Part shown: positions 1-7,433 of the stretch, in pieces
How positions within the stretch are numbered: the first letter of the stretch is position 1
How the letters are laid out: each line of letters starts with the position of its first letter
NCBI RefSeq assembly: GCF_031583145.1
Contig: NZ_CP134050.1
Coordinates: 2,307,501 to 2,371,500 of the forward strand
From: Brevibacillus brevis
GTDB taxonomy: Bacteria; Bacillota; Bacilli; Brevibacillales; Brevibacillaceae
Length of the DNA stretch: 64,000 nucleotides
Direction of reading: 5' to 3'
The notes under the pieces: generated by a model
Databases searched by the model: none
Told to the model about the DNA's origin: nothing
What the model saw: only the letters and a program-made list of their open reading frames with translations
Made by a program: the position numbers and the translations under genes

Positions 1-889
<889 letters not shown>

Positions 890-940
890 ACACAATCTTG
901 GCAATCATGCAGATCCAGTTTTGAAGGTACATATGATCGC

Positions 941-1031
941 GGAGAGTTACCCAAGAGGCCGAAGGGGACGGTTTGCTAAACCGTTAGTATGCGCAAGCGT
1001 AGCGAGGGTTCGAATCCCTCACTCTCCGCCA
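941..1031 (+). tRNA. tRNA-Ser (GCT)
   Basis: Acceptor arms GGAGAGT (941-947) and ACTCTCC (1021-1027) pair. The anticodon loop TTGCTAA gives GCT. A long variable arm marks a class II tRNA, the T-arm is GAGGG-TTCGAAT-CCCTC, and CCA is encoded at 1029-1031. It starts about 50 nt after the 23S end, so it is probably cotranscribed with the rRNA operon. Confidence 0.97.
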
Positions 1032-1042
1032 TTTTTTATTTT

Positions 1043-1119
1043 GGCGGCGTAGCTCAGCTGGTTAGAGCGTTCGGTTCATACCCGAAAGGTCGGGGGTTCG
1101 ATTCCCTCCACCGCTACCA
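1043..1119 (+). tRNA. tRNA-Met (CAT, elongator type)
   Basis: Cloverleaf with anticodon CAT in the loop TTCATAC, a T-loop TTCGATT and an encoded CCA at 1117-1119. The acceptor starts GGCGGCG and resembles the Bacillus elongator tRNA-Met. It lacks the initiator signature of three G:C pairs below the anticodon loop. A C-A mismatch appears at the sixth acceptor pair. Confidence 0.93.
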
Positions 1120-1120
1120 A

Positions 1121-1194
1121 AGGGGCATAGTTTAAAGGTAGAACGAAGGTCTCCAAAACCTTTGGTGTGGGTTCGATTCCTACTGCCCCTGCCA
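1121..1194 (+). tRNA. tRNA-Trp (CCA)
   Basis: Acceptor AGGGGCA pairs with TGCCCCT, the anticodon loop is CTCCAAA, and CCA is encoded at 1192-1194. It follows tRNA-Met after one base. Confidence 0.96.
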
Positions 1195-1220
1195 GAAGCC
1201 GTTCTGGCGATAGTGACGAT

Positions 1221-1297
1221 GGCGGTCGTGGCGAAGTGGTTAACGCACCGGATTGTGGCTCCGGCACTCGTGGGTTCGATTCCCATCGATCGCCCCA
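1221..1297 (+). tRNA. tRNA-His (GTG)
   Basis: Acceptor GCGGTCG (1222-1228) pairs with CGATCGC. An extra G at 1221 opposite C73 is the usual G-1 of tRNA-His. The anticodon loop is TTGTGGC and CCA is encoded at 1295-1297. Confidence 0.96.
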
Positions 1298-1302
1298 TGC
1301 AT

Positions 1303-1376
1303 GGGAGTATAGCCAAGTGGTAAGGCACGGGTCTGCAAAACCTTCACCCCCGGTTCGAATCCGGGTACTCCCTCCA
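1303..1376 (+). tRNA. tRNA-Cys (GCA)
   Basis: Acceptor GGGAGTA pairs with TACTCCC, the anticodon loop TCTGCAAAA contains GCA, the T-arm is TTCGAAT, and CCA is encoded at 1374-1376. Confidence 0.96.
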
Positions 1377-1382
1377 AAGTAA

Positions 1383-1459
<77 letters not shown>

Positions 1460-1468
1460 TCTGCATAC

Positions 1469-1522
1469 GAAAAACCTCCTATCCACTCCAGTTTGAAACT
1501 TGAGTCGGTAGGAGGTTTTTTC
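1469..1522 (+). terminator. rho-independent terminator of the rRNA/tRNA operon
   Basis: Inverted repeat with arms AAAACCTCCTA (1471-1481) and TAGGAGGTTTTTT (from 1509). The 3' arm runs into a T tract. It probably ends the 23S-tRNA transcript. Confidence 0.85.
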
Positions 1523-1916
1523 ATGCAAGAATGAGCTTTGCAAGGGGACCACCTGCAAAGATAGGACACTGAGCACAAGGTCCTGAGTTAGAGCCGATTC
1601 CTTTTCTTCTATATAGAGTAGAAATGATAGGGCATGAGGGTTCCTCAGTGCCCGCTTTCGTACGCTATCCTAGTCAGTGAGGCAAACTCCCTTGTTCCCA
1701 ACTGTTTCACCTAATCTCGGCAAACCGAACCAAATGGGAAAGATCATGAGACGATCTCCGCATCGAATGCCAGGCAGGGGGTACGCCTCCCATCATAAGG
1801 TCAAGAAGCAAGACAGCCGGAATGGATCAGAGGTGGGAGTGAGAAAGAAAAGGAGGAGACACAGGAAGGAAAACCGAGACTATTTTCCTAGAAGAAAACG
1901 GCGGAATCTGTCGGAA
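1523..1916. other. intergenic stretch without a supported gene
   Basis: No ribosome binding site followed by a convincing frame was found here. A long frame on the plus strand from about 1677 runs antisense through the gene at 1917-2174, is very rich in Arg/Lys, and lacks a good ribosome binding site, so I read it as spurious. Confidence 0.5.
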
Positions 1917-2174
1917 TCAAATAAACGGGTTGGAGTAGTAGAGACCGTGAAGGTACCGTTTCTCCGCTTTGTTCAAGGCAATCTCCTTCTGGGCTTCCAA
2001 GGAGGCACGGAGCTTCTCCCAAAATTCTGGCGTGGCATCACTGGAGTCCACCGCCAGCTCATCTCCTACCAGGCTGCGGATGAGCTGCCAGTCATCGGAG
2101 AGCTCGTATTCCTTCATGCCACCACCGATCAGCCTGATGTCATGCAGCACACCCTTGATATCATCTGGAATCAT
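1917..2174 (-). CDS. small conserved-looking protein, 85 aa, unknown function
   Basis: Start ATG at 2174 has a good ribosome binding site, GGATAGGAGATTGCC. The product is acidic and soluble, with no signal peptide, membrane segment or cysteine motif. It opens MIPDDIKGVLHDIRLIGGGM and contains an aromatic, charged middle (ELSDDWQLIRSL). I do not recognise a family. It stands alone between the rRNA/tRNA operon and the tRNA-Leu/Glu unit, a common place for acquired single genes. The coding call rests on the ribosome binding site and the ordinary residue composition. Confidence 0.6.
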   Translation of the reverse strand: MIPDDIKGVLHDIRLIGGGMKEYELSDDWQLIRSLVGDELAVDSSDATPEFWEKLRASLEAQKEIALNKAEKRYLHGLYYSNPFI

Positions 2175-2363
2175 GGCAATCTCCTATCCAATCGAATTGC
2201 AAAAAGGAGAGGCTCCTTCCTGCCAGTTGTCGCTCCTATTTTTCCACCATTGCCATAAACTATGTAACAAGAGGAAAATAAATTTTGACAAAAATCGGGT
2301 TTGTGACGAATTCATGATATTTTGAATAACAGATGCCGGGTACCTTATTAAAATTTTTCTACA

Positions 2364-2415
2364 TTGATAGACTTTTTTCGACCATCTGTATAATTAAGGA
2401 AGAATCAAGTGATTC
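2364..2415 (+). promoter_or_regulatory. weak sigma-A-like promoter followed by a perfect palindrome
   Basis: A TATAAT box at 2389-2394 has TTGATA 19 nt upstream (2364-2369), a longer spacer than usual. Eight bases downstream lies the perfect palindrome GAATCAAGTGATTC at 2402-2415, placed like a repressor site. No coding sequence begins before the tRNAs at 2524, so what is transcribed from here is unclear. Confidence 0.35.
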
Positions 2416-2466
2416 AAGGAGAGCTTCAGTCCAAGTAAAATAGGCTAGAATGACCGAAAAATCGTA

Positions 2467-2495
2467 TTGACTTACAAAAACGGATTGTGTATACT
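2467..2495 (+). promoter_or_regulatory. sigma-A promoter of the tRNA-Leu/tRNA-Glu unit
   Basis: TTGACT (2467-2472), a 17-nt spacer and TATACT (2490-2495) form a near-consensus vegetative promoter about 28 nt before tRNA-Leu. Confidence 0.85.
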
Positions 2496-2523
2496 CGAGA
2501 ACGTGATTGGGGAATGAATGTTT

Positions 2524-2608
2524 GCGGTCGTGGTGGAATTGGCAGACACACCATCTTGAGGGGGTGGCGGGGCGACCCGTGCGAGTTCGAGTCTCGCCGA
2601 CCGCACCA
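2524..2608 (+). tRNA. tRNA-Leu (GAG)
   Basis: Acceptor GCGGTCG pairs with CGACCGC. The anticodon stem CCATC/GGTGG encloses loop TTGAGGG, giving GAG. A long variable arm and an encoded CCA at 2606-2608 agree with a class II tRNA. Confidence 0.95.
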
Positions 2609-2621
2609 TAGCGTTTGTCTT

Positions 2622-2698
2622 GGCCCGTTGGTGAAGCGGTTTAACACAGCAGCCTTTCACGCTGTCATACAGGGGTTCGAATCCCCTACGGGTCACCA
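2622..2698 (+). tRNA. tRNA-Glu (TTC)
   Basis: Acceptor GGCCCGT pairs with ACGGGTC, the anticodon loop CTTTCAC gives TTC, and CCA is encoded at 2696-2698. It is cotranscribed with tRNA-Leu, 13 nt upstream. Confidence 0.95.
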
Positions 2699-2723
2699 CA
2701 TCTTTAAGCAAGATTGAAAAACT

Positions 2724-2753
2724 GAAGCCTTTTATCACGAAGGCTTTTTTTTC
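2724..2753 (+). terminator. terminator after tRNA-Glu
   Basis: Arms AAGCCTT and AAGGCTT (about 2726-2746) are followed by eight T residues. Confidence 0.85.
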
Positions 2754-2838
2754 TGCTCACTGTCGTGAGATGTCGAATAGAAAGAAGAAAAGGTGGGAAA
2801 GGTGATAGCAGTGCCTTCTTTTTCCCACTTTTGGGTCA

Positions 2839-2867
2839 TTGCGAATGCAGCGCATTTGATGTACACT
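2839..2867 (+). promoter_or_regulatory. candidate sigma-A promoter of the glycosyltransferase gene
   Basis: TTGCGA (2839-2844), a 17-nt spacer and TACACT (2862-2867). It would give a leader of about 90 nt containing the hairpin at 2911-2945. Confidence 0.5.
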
Positions 2868-2910
2868 CCCAATTGAAAGAAAAACAAGAGAGAAATGATG
2901 GAAAAACACT

Positions 2911-2945
2911 ACCTGAATCAAAACCGACCCAAATTTGATTCAGGT
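2911..2945 (+). other. 12-bp leader hairpin before the glycosyltransferase
   Basis: ACCTGAATCAAA (2911-2922) and TTTGATTCAGGT (2934-2945) are perfect inverted repeats with an 11-nt loop. The hairpin ends directly before the ribosome binding site CGAGGAGAAG. There is no T tract, so it is not a simple terminator. It argues that the coding region starts at 2961 and not at the upstream in-frame ATG near 2895. Confidence 0.6.
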
Positions 2946-2960
2946 CGAGGAGAAGAACCC

Positions 2961-4199
2961 ATGAGTGTATTTAGAGAGATCATTGAGGGATTATTCATCG
3001 GATTTAGTTCAACGGTAGGTGTCATCAGCACATACCAAACTCTGATCTCATGCGCCGGTTTGTTTCGGAAAAAAGAGCAAGTCACGCATGAACCAGAGAA
3101 AACATTTGCGGTGCTCATCGCCGCGCACAACGAGAGTGCTGTTATCGCACCCTTGATTGAAAACCTGAAGCAGCTCGATTACCCCCGCGAGAAGTACGAC
3201 ATCTTTGTCATTTGCGACAACTGTACGGACAACACCGCGGAAATCAGCCGTGCTCACGGAGCATACGCCTGTGAACGTTTTGATACGTCCAAGCGCGGAA
3301 AAGGCTACGGGATCGAGTGGATGCTGGAAAACCTTTGGGCTAGACCTCAGCAGTACGATGCAGTCGTGATGTTTGACGCGGACAATCTGGTAGAAAAGAA
3401 CTTCCTGCGTGTCATGAATGACCGTCTTTGCAAAGGTGCTCGTGTGATTCAAGGCTACTTGGATTCCAAAAACCCGTTTGACTCCTGGATTACGCTGTCC
3501 TATGCCGTTACATACTGGTTCACTAACCGGATGTGGCAACTTGCAAGGCACAATCTGGGGCTGCCGAATACCCTTGGAGGGACCGGGCTGTGTATCGAGA
3601 GCAACCTGCTGAAAGAAATGGGCTGGGGAGCGACCAGCCTGACAGAGGATCTGGAGTTTGCGACCCGCTGCATTGAGCGGGGCATTTACCCGACATGGGC
3701 GCACGACACCAAAGTATGGGATGAAAAACCAATTGACCTGAAGGCCTCCATGCGTCAACGTCTGCGCTGGATGCAGGGACACTACGATGTCGCCGGCCGC
3801 TACATCGGTTCCGTATTGAAAAACGGGATTACAAAAGGACGATTGGGAATGCTGGACGCGGCTTTCTACTTGTTCCAGCCGATGTACGTGCTGATCGTGA
3901 CCTTTATGTCCCTCTTGTTCTTAGGCCGTTTCTTCGAAATTGACATGCTGATGCCGGCCGCGACCATTTTGCCAAGCTGGTTGGTATACACTTCGACCGC
4001 CGTATTTTATATGCTGCCGTTTCTGGCGCTCTATCTGGAAAAAGTACCGCTCAAAGGGTATTTGGGTATATTATTGCTCCCGTTCTTTTTCCTGACCTGG
4101 CTGCCGATTATGTTCTACGCGTTTTTCACCAAGAAAAACCAAGTGTGGAGTCATACGTCTCACAGCCGGGCGATCCGTATCGAGGAGATCCAGCAATAA
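2961..4199 (+). CDS. membrane glycosyltransferase, GT2 family
   Basis: 412-aa processive-type GT2 enzyme that probably transfers sugars from nucleotide donors at the cytoplasmic membrane; acceptor and product are unknown. Visible motifs are AAHNES (54-59), CDNCTD (85-90), the metal-binding FDADN (138-142), TED (228-230) and QRLRW (266-270), which together are the D, DxD, D, QxxRW set of the cellulose/hyaluronan synthase-like branch. An N-terminal hydrophobic segment (about 10-33) and three C-terminal membrane segments flank the catalytic domain. ATG 2961 is preferred because of GAGGAG ahead of it. It is monocistronic, with its own promoter and terminator. The family is sure; the polymer is not. 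Confidence 0.88.
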   Translation: MSVFREIIEGLFIGFSSTVGVISTYQTLISCAGLFRKKEQVTHEPEKTFAVLIAAHNESAVIAPLIENLKQLDYPREKYDIFVICDNCTDNTAEISRAHGAYACERFDTSKRGKGYGIEWMLENLWARPQQYDAVVMFDADNLVEKNFLRVMNDRLCKGARVIQGYLDSKNPFDSWITLSYAVTYWFTNRMWQLARHNLGLPNTLGGTGLCIESNLLKEMGWGATSLTEDLEFATRCIERGIYPTWAHDTKVWDEKPIDLKASMRQRLRWMQGHYDVAGRYIGSVLKNGITKGRLGMLDAAFYLFQPMYVLIVTFMSLLFLGRFFEIDMLMPAATILPSWLVYTSTAVFYMLPFLALYLEKVPLKGYLGILLLPFFFLTWLPIMFYAFFTKKNQVWSHTSHSRAIRIEEIQQ

Positions 4200-4212
4200 C
4201 AGGCACATGGGC

Positions 4213-4242
4213 AAAAACCACAGGGAAACCTGTGGTTTTTTC
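4213..4242 (+). terminator. terminator after the GT2 gene
   Basis: AAAAACCACAGG / CCTGTGGTTTTTT with a GAAA tetraloop. Confidence 0.9.
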
Positions 4243-4276
4243 TACTTTTTTCGAGTGGCGGCAATCCATGTCTATT

Positions 4277-4285
4277 TGGTATAAT
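4277..4285 (+). promoter_or_regulatory. extended -10 promoter for the YtqA-type gene
   Basis: TGGTATAAT (TATAAT at 4280-4285) is an extended -10 element. No good -35 box lies 17 nt upstream. The leader before the start codon is about 95 nt. Confidence 0.5.
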
Positions 4286-4388
4286 GACAAGATTGAAGAG
4301 AGATTTTTATGAGCAGCCAGGCAAGATCGAAGGGTGCTCACAGATAGTGGCCGCCAGAAGAATCAGGCCACGAGGAGGGAATACCGCA

Positions 4389-5360
4389 ATGAAGCTTGCA
4401 CCACATGCATGCAACAGCGAAGCTCCGCAATTGTGGGGCGACAAACGATACCATACATGGAATTACCACTTGCGCAACACCTTTCACGAAAAGATCTTCA
4501 AGGTTCCCCTGGATGGCGGCTTCAGCTGCCCCAATCGCGATGGAAAAGTGGCGACAGGAGGGTGCACGTTTTGCAGCGCTCGGGGATCCGGTGACTTTGC
4601 CGGAGACCGCCGGATGGATCTCGAACGCCAATTTCACGTCGTCAAGAACCGCATGCACGAGAAGTGGCCAAACGCCAAGTACCTCGGATTCTTCCAGGCG
4701 TATACAAACACGTACGCACCAGTAGAAGAGCTCCGGGACATGTACGAAGTGATTCTCAAGCAGGACGGCGTGGTAGGGCTCTCGATTGCGACCCGCCCCG
4801 ACTGTTTGCCCGATGACGTCGTAGAATATTTGGCAGAGTTGAACGAACGCACGTATCTGTGGGTCGAGCTCGGCCTGCAAACCATTCACGAACACACCGC
4901 CCAATTGATTAACAGGGCTCATGATTACGAGTGCTATTTGCAGGCAGTCGAAAAGCTGCGCAAGCACAACATCCGCATTTGCTCGCACATTATTTACGGA
5001 CTGCCGGGAGAAACCCATGAAGAGATGATGCAGACAGCCGACGCGGTGGCTCATCTCGATGTACAGGGAATCAAAATCCACCTGCTCCATTTGCTGCGAA
5101 AGACGCCAATGGTCAAACAGTACGAGGCGGGTCTGCTGGAGTTCCTGTCACAGGAAGAGTACACGAAGCTGGTCGTCGATACATTGGAAATCCTGCCTCC
5201 GGAAATGATCGTTCACCGCATCACTGGGGACGGCCCACCGGATTTGTTGATCGGTCCGATGTGGAGCCGCAAAAAGTGGGAAGTACTCAACGGAATCGAC
5301 GCGGAGTTGAAAAACCGGAATACGTGGCAGGGCAAGTTTTATGTCCCTGCACAGAACTAG
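4389..5360 (+). CDS. ytqA: radical SAM protein, TIGR01212/YtqA family
   Basis: 323 aa, about the length of B. subtilis YtqA. The cluster-binding cysteines are Cys47, Cys59 and Cys62, spaced CPNRDGKVATGGCTFC, which is the wide C-x11-C-x2-C spacing of this family and not the common Cx3Cx2C. The middle of the protein has the radical SAM barrel (YLGFFQAYTNTYAP, LSIATRPDCL, GLQTIHE, IIYGLPGET). ATG 4389 is preferred over upstream in-frame starts because of GAGGAGGG. The biochemical role is not clear to me from sequence. A terminator follows. Confidence 0.88.
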   Translation: MKLAPHACNSEAPQLWGDKRYHTWNYHLRNTFHEKIFKVPLDGGFSCPNRDGKVATGGCTFCSARGSGDFAGDRRMDLERQFHVVKNRMHEKWPNAKYLGFFQAYTNTYAPVEELRDMYEVILKQDGVVGLSIATRPDCLPDDVVEYLAELNERTYLWVELGLQTIHEHTAQLINRAHDYECYLQAVEKLRKHNIRICSHIIYGLPGETHEEMMQTADAVAHLDVQGIKIHLLHLLRKTPMVKQYEAGLLEFLSQEEYTKLVVDTLEILPPEMIVHRITGDGPPDLLIGPMWSRKKWEVLNGIDAELKNRNTWQGKFYVPAQN

Positions 5361-5389
5361 CCAAGCAAGCGCTAAGGAGCATTGCAAAA

Positions 5390-5435
5390 CGCCAAAGGGA
5401 GCCCCATGGGAGGCTCCCTTTTTTTGTCTTTGGCG
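5390..5435. terminator. shared terminator between ytqA and the GDPD gene
   Basis: Inner stem GGGAGCC (5397-5403) / GGCTCCC (5412-5418) followed by seven T. Outer arms CGCCAAAG and CTTTGGCG extend the symmetry, so it may also serve the convergent gene ending at 5471. Confidence 0.8.
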
Positions 5436-5470
5436 TAGGACAGGCTAATCCATGCCAAGAAACAGAAGAT

Positions 5471-6202
5471 TTACGATCGGGCCCGCCATATTTTTCTGGC
5501 CCGTCCGGGGTAATTCGTAATGATTCCGTCCACGCCCAAATCAAGTGCGGTCTGAATCTCCCTGGAGCTGTTGACGGTCCACCCCAAAACCGTGAGTCCG
5601 TGCTGCTTCGTGCTTTTCACCAGATCGGCGGAAAGCTGATCCATTGGCACGTGGAGTTGATCGGCACTATAGCGGCTCGCCACTTCCCAAGGACGGGAAA
5701 GAGGGCCGACATACAGGAGACCAGTCGTCTGGGCGGGGTCCAGTTCCTTGACCCGCAGGAGACTGTCGAAGTTGAAGGTGGAGATGACCGTTCGTTCCGT
5801 CAGCTGGAAGCGCCGGATTTGTTCAATGACAAGCTCCTCGAGATTTGGCTGATCGGACAAAAAGTTTTTTAGTTCAATGATAAAGCGTAAAGGCGTGACG
5901 GAAAAAGCCTGAAAGACTTCGCGGAGCGTAGGAATCTTCGCTTTCGGATAGCGAGATGAGGAGCTGCGGTCAGCCCGGACCTGCCGCAGCTCTTGAAGCG
6001 TATAGCGGCGAACCGGGCCAGAGCCTGTCGTAGTCCGATCCAGCGTATGATCGTGAATGACGACGAGCTTGTTGTCCCGGCTCAGCTGAACGTCCAGCTC
6101 GATGCCGTCAGCACGGCGACGGACGGCAGCGTAAAACGACTCCATGGTGTTTTCCGGAAAAAGGCCGGAAGCACCGCGATGAGCGTAGATAAGTGGGGCC
6201 AC
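5471..6202 (-). CDS. glycerophosphodiester phosphodiesterase (UgpQ/GDPD family)
   Basis: 243 aa, cytoplasmic, no signal peptide. It hydrolyses glycerophosphodiesters to glycerol 3-phosphate and an alcohol. The family's catalytic set is visible: HRGASG (His8-Arg9), PENTMESF (Glu17), GIELDVQ (Glu35, Asp37) and HDHTLDRTT (His50, His52), near the start as expected. The C-terminal part carries GVDGIITNYPG. The start is GTG at 6202 with AAAGGAGGAAGCTCAC ahead. A 20-bp palindrome lies about 25 nt upstream. It is monocistronic. Confidence 0.92.
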   Translation of the reverse strand: MAPLIYAHRGASGLFPENTMESFYAAVRRRADGIELDVQLSRDNKLVVIHDHTLDRTTTGSGPVRRYTLQELRQVRADRSSSSRYPKAKIPTLREVFQAFSVTPLRFIIELKNFLSDQPNLEELVIEQIRRFQLTERTVISTFNFDSLLRVKELDPAQTTGLLYVGPLSRPWEVASRYSADQLHVPMDQLSADLVKSTKQHGLTVLGWTVNSSREIQTALDLGVDGIITNYPGRARKIWRARS

Positions 6203-6226
6203 GTGAGCTTCCTCCTTTCACTGTCT

Positions 6227-6246
6227 TTTTACATACCTATGTAAAA
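6227..6246 (-). promoter_or_regulatory. perfect palindrome upstream of the GDPD gene
   Basis: TTTTACATA-CC-TATGTAAAA, arms of nine bases with a 2-nt centre, lies 25-44 nt before the GTG start. Its position and symmetry suit a dimeric repressor site overlapping the promoter. The regulator is unknown. Confidence 0.45.
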
Positions 6247-6248
6247 GA

Positions 6249-6275
6249 CCCCTCGATAACTACATGGCGGAGGGG
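6249..6275 (-). terminator. weak terminator after the YjcZ-type micropeptide
   Basis: On the minus strand CCCCTC...GAGGGG forms a stem followed by TCTTTT. Confidence 0.5.
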
Positions 6276-6288
6276 CAAAACATCCCGC

Positions 6289-6369
6289 TTACCCGATCGC
6301 GGTGAGCACAATCACCAAGAGGACAAACAAAACCAATACAAGAATGAAGTTGTTATTGCCGCAGCTCAT
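6289..6369 (-). CDS. YjcZ-family spore micropeptide, 26 aa
   Basis: A 27-codon frame reading MSCGNNNF followed by a single hydrophobic helix (ILVLVLFVLLVIVLTAIG). This layout, a short Gly/Asn-rich head and one membrane helix, is typical of the YjcZ-type sporulation micropeptides in Bacillales. The ribosome binding site GGAAGGAG sits nine bases before the ATG at 6369, and a weak terminator follows. The family is expected to be made in the developing spore, though its molecular role is unknown. Confidence 0.75.
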   Translation of the reverse strand: MSCGNNNFILVLVLFVLLVIVLTAIG

Positions 6370-6527
6370 GACTATCTGCTCCTTCCCAAGGGCGCTTCCT
6401 TTCTCATCCTATGAAGCTACCGTACAAATGGCTCTCATCGAATACCCAGTCGCTGGATGTTTTCGTCACGTCAAGCAGAACGGACGTGCGTTTTATACAG
6501 ATTGGCAGATGACGAGGGAAGGCATTT

Positions 6528-6536
6528 TGCTACAAT
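6528..6536 (+). promoter_or_regulatory. extended -10 element before ablB
   Basis: TGCTACAAT lies about 33 nt before the ATG. It fits an extended sigma-A -10 and also matches 6 of 8 positions of the sigma-E -10 CATACAAT, but no clear -35 was found for either. Confidence 0.35.
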
Positions 6537-6568
6537 GAAACAAGAAGGAAAGAGGGGGGAGTGCTTGC

Positions 6569-7414
6569 ATGATCAATGTGGAAGAGATGCTGGCCGCAGG
6601 CGATGTGGTCGTGGACAGCCAAAATCGGAGGGTGAAGCTGCACGTATACGACCCGTCGCAAATCGCTGAGCTGGATCAGCTGCTCCGAAAGCTGGCCGCA
6701 GAAGCGGATGCCACCAAGCTGATCGTCTACGGGAAAAAGGCGGACGCGGAGCGGTGGATTGCACTTGGCTATCGACAGGAAGGTGTCATTGAAGGCTTTT
6801 TCCGCGGGGAACATGCGCAAATGCTCTCCTGCTTTTTGACCGAGGAGAGGGCTACGTCCGTCGCTCCCGAGCTGGCAGAGGAAATTTTGGCGATGAGTTT
6901 GAAGAAAAAAGGCAACGGGGAAGAGAAGCCGCTGCCTTTGGGGTATTCCATGCGCGAGGCGGGGGAAGCGGATGCGGAGGAACTGGCCCAGTTGTATGGC
7001 TTGGTGTTTGCGACCTACCCGACCCCGATGAACGACCCTGCTTACGTACGTAAAACGATGCAGGAAGGCACTTGCTATATGGTGGTCGAGCATGAAGGGA
7101 AAATCGCCTGCGCAGCGTCGGCGGAGGTCAGCGAGCGCATGGGGTCCGCAGAGATGACGGACTGCGCTACCCATCCGGACCATGCCGGCAAGGGACTTCT
7201 CCAGCCTCTGTTTACCGCGTTGGAGCGGAAGATGGAGGAGGCCGGGATTTACTACCTGTACACGTTGACGCGAGCCCAGTCGCCTGGGATGAATGTGACC
7301 GCGTCCAAGATGGGGTATCGGTACCGGGGGCGTCTGATCAACAACTGCACCATTTTCTCCGGCTATGAAGACATGAACATTTGGGTGAAACCGCTCCGCC
7401 CTACATGGGAGTAA
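6569..7414 (+). CDS. ablB: beta-lysine N6-acetyltransferase (AblB/YodP family)
   Basis: 281 aa. It is predicted to acetylate the terminal amino group of beta-lysine. The C-terminal half (about 125-265) is a GNAT fold with the acetyl-CoA loop THPDHAGKGLL (201-211) followed by the family-typical TRAQSPGMN and KMGYRYRGRLINN. The N-terminal half is the AblB-specific extension containing FFRGEHA. ATG 6569 has GGGGGGAG seven bases upstream. In B. subtilis yodP lies in the yodT-S-R-Q-P-kamA cluster; here the homologues of yodT, S, R and Q start 1.7 kb downstream, separated by a divergent regulator. No lysine 2,3-aminomutase gene is in the window. Confidence 0.85.
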   Translation: MINVEEMLAAGDVVVDSQNRRVKLHVYDPSQIAELDQLLRKLAAEADATKLIVYGKKADAERWIALGYRQEGVIEGFFRGEHAQMLSCFLTEERATSVAPELAEEILAMSLKKKGNGEEKPLPLGYSMREAGEADAEELAQLYGLVFATYPTPMNDPAYVRKTMQEGTCYMVVEHEGKIACAASAEVSERMGSAEMTDCATHPDHAGKGLLQPLFTALERKMEEAGIYYLYTLTRAQSPGMNVTASKMGYRYRGRLINNCTIFSGYEDMNIWVKPLRPTWE

Positions 7415-7433
7415 ACGGACGGGGAAGAAAGGG

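Noticed and set aside
1677-2258. Plus-strand frame of 193 codons antisense to the 85-aa gene
   Set aside because: No good ribosome binding site, very high Arg/Lys content in the first half, and fully antisense to a frame with a better start signal.
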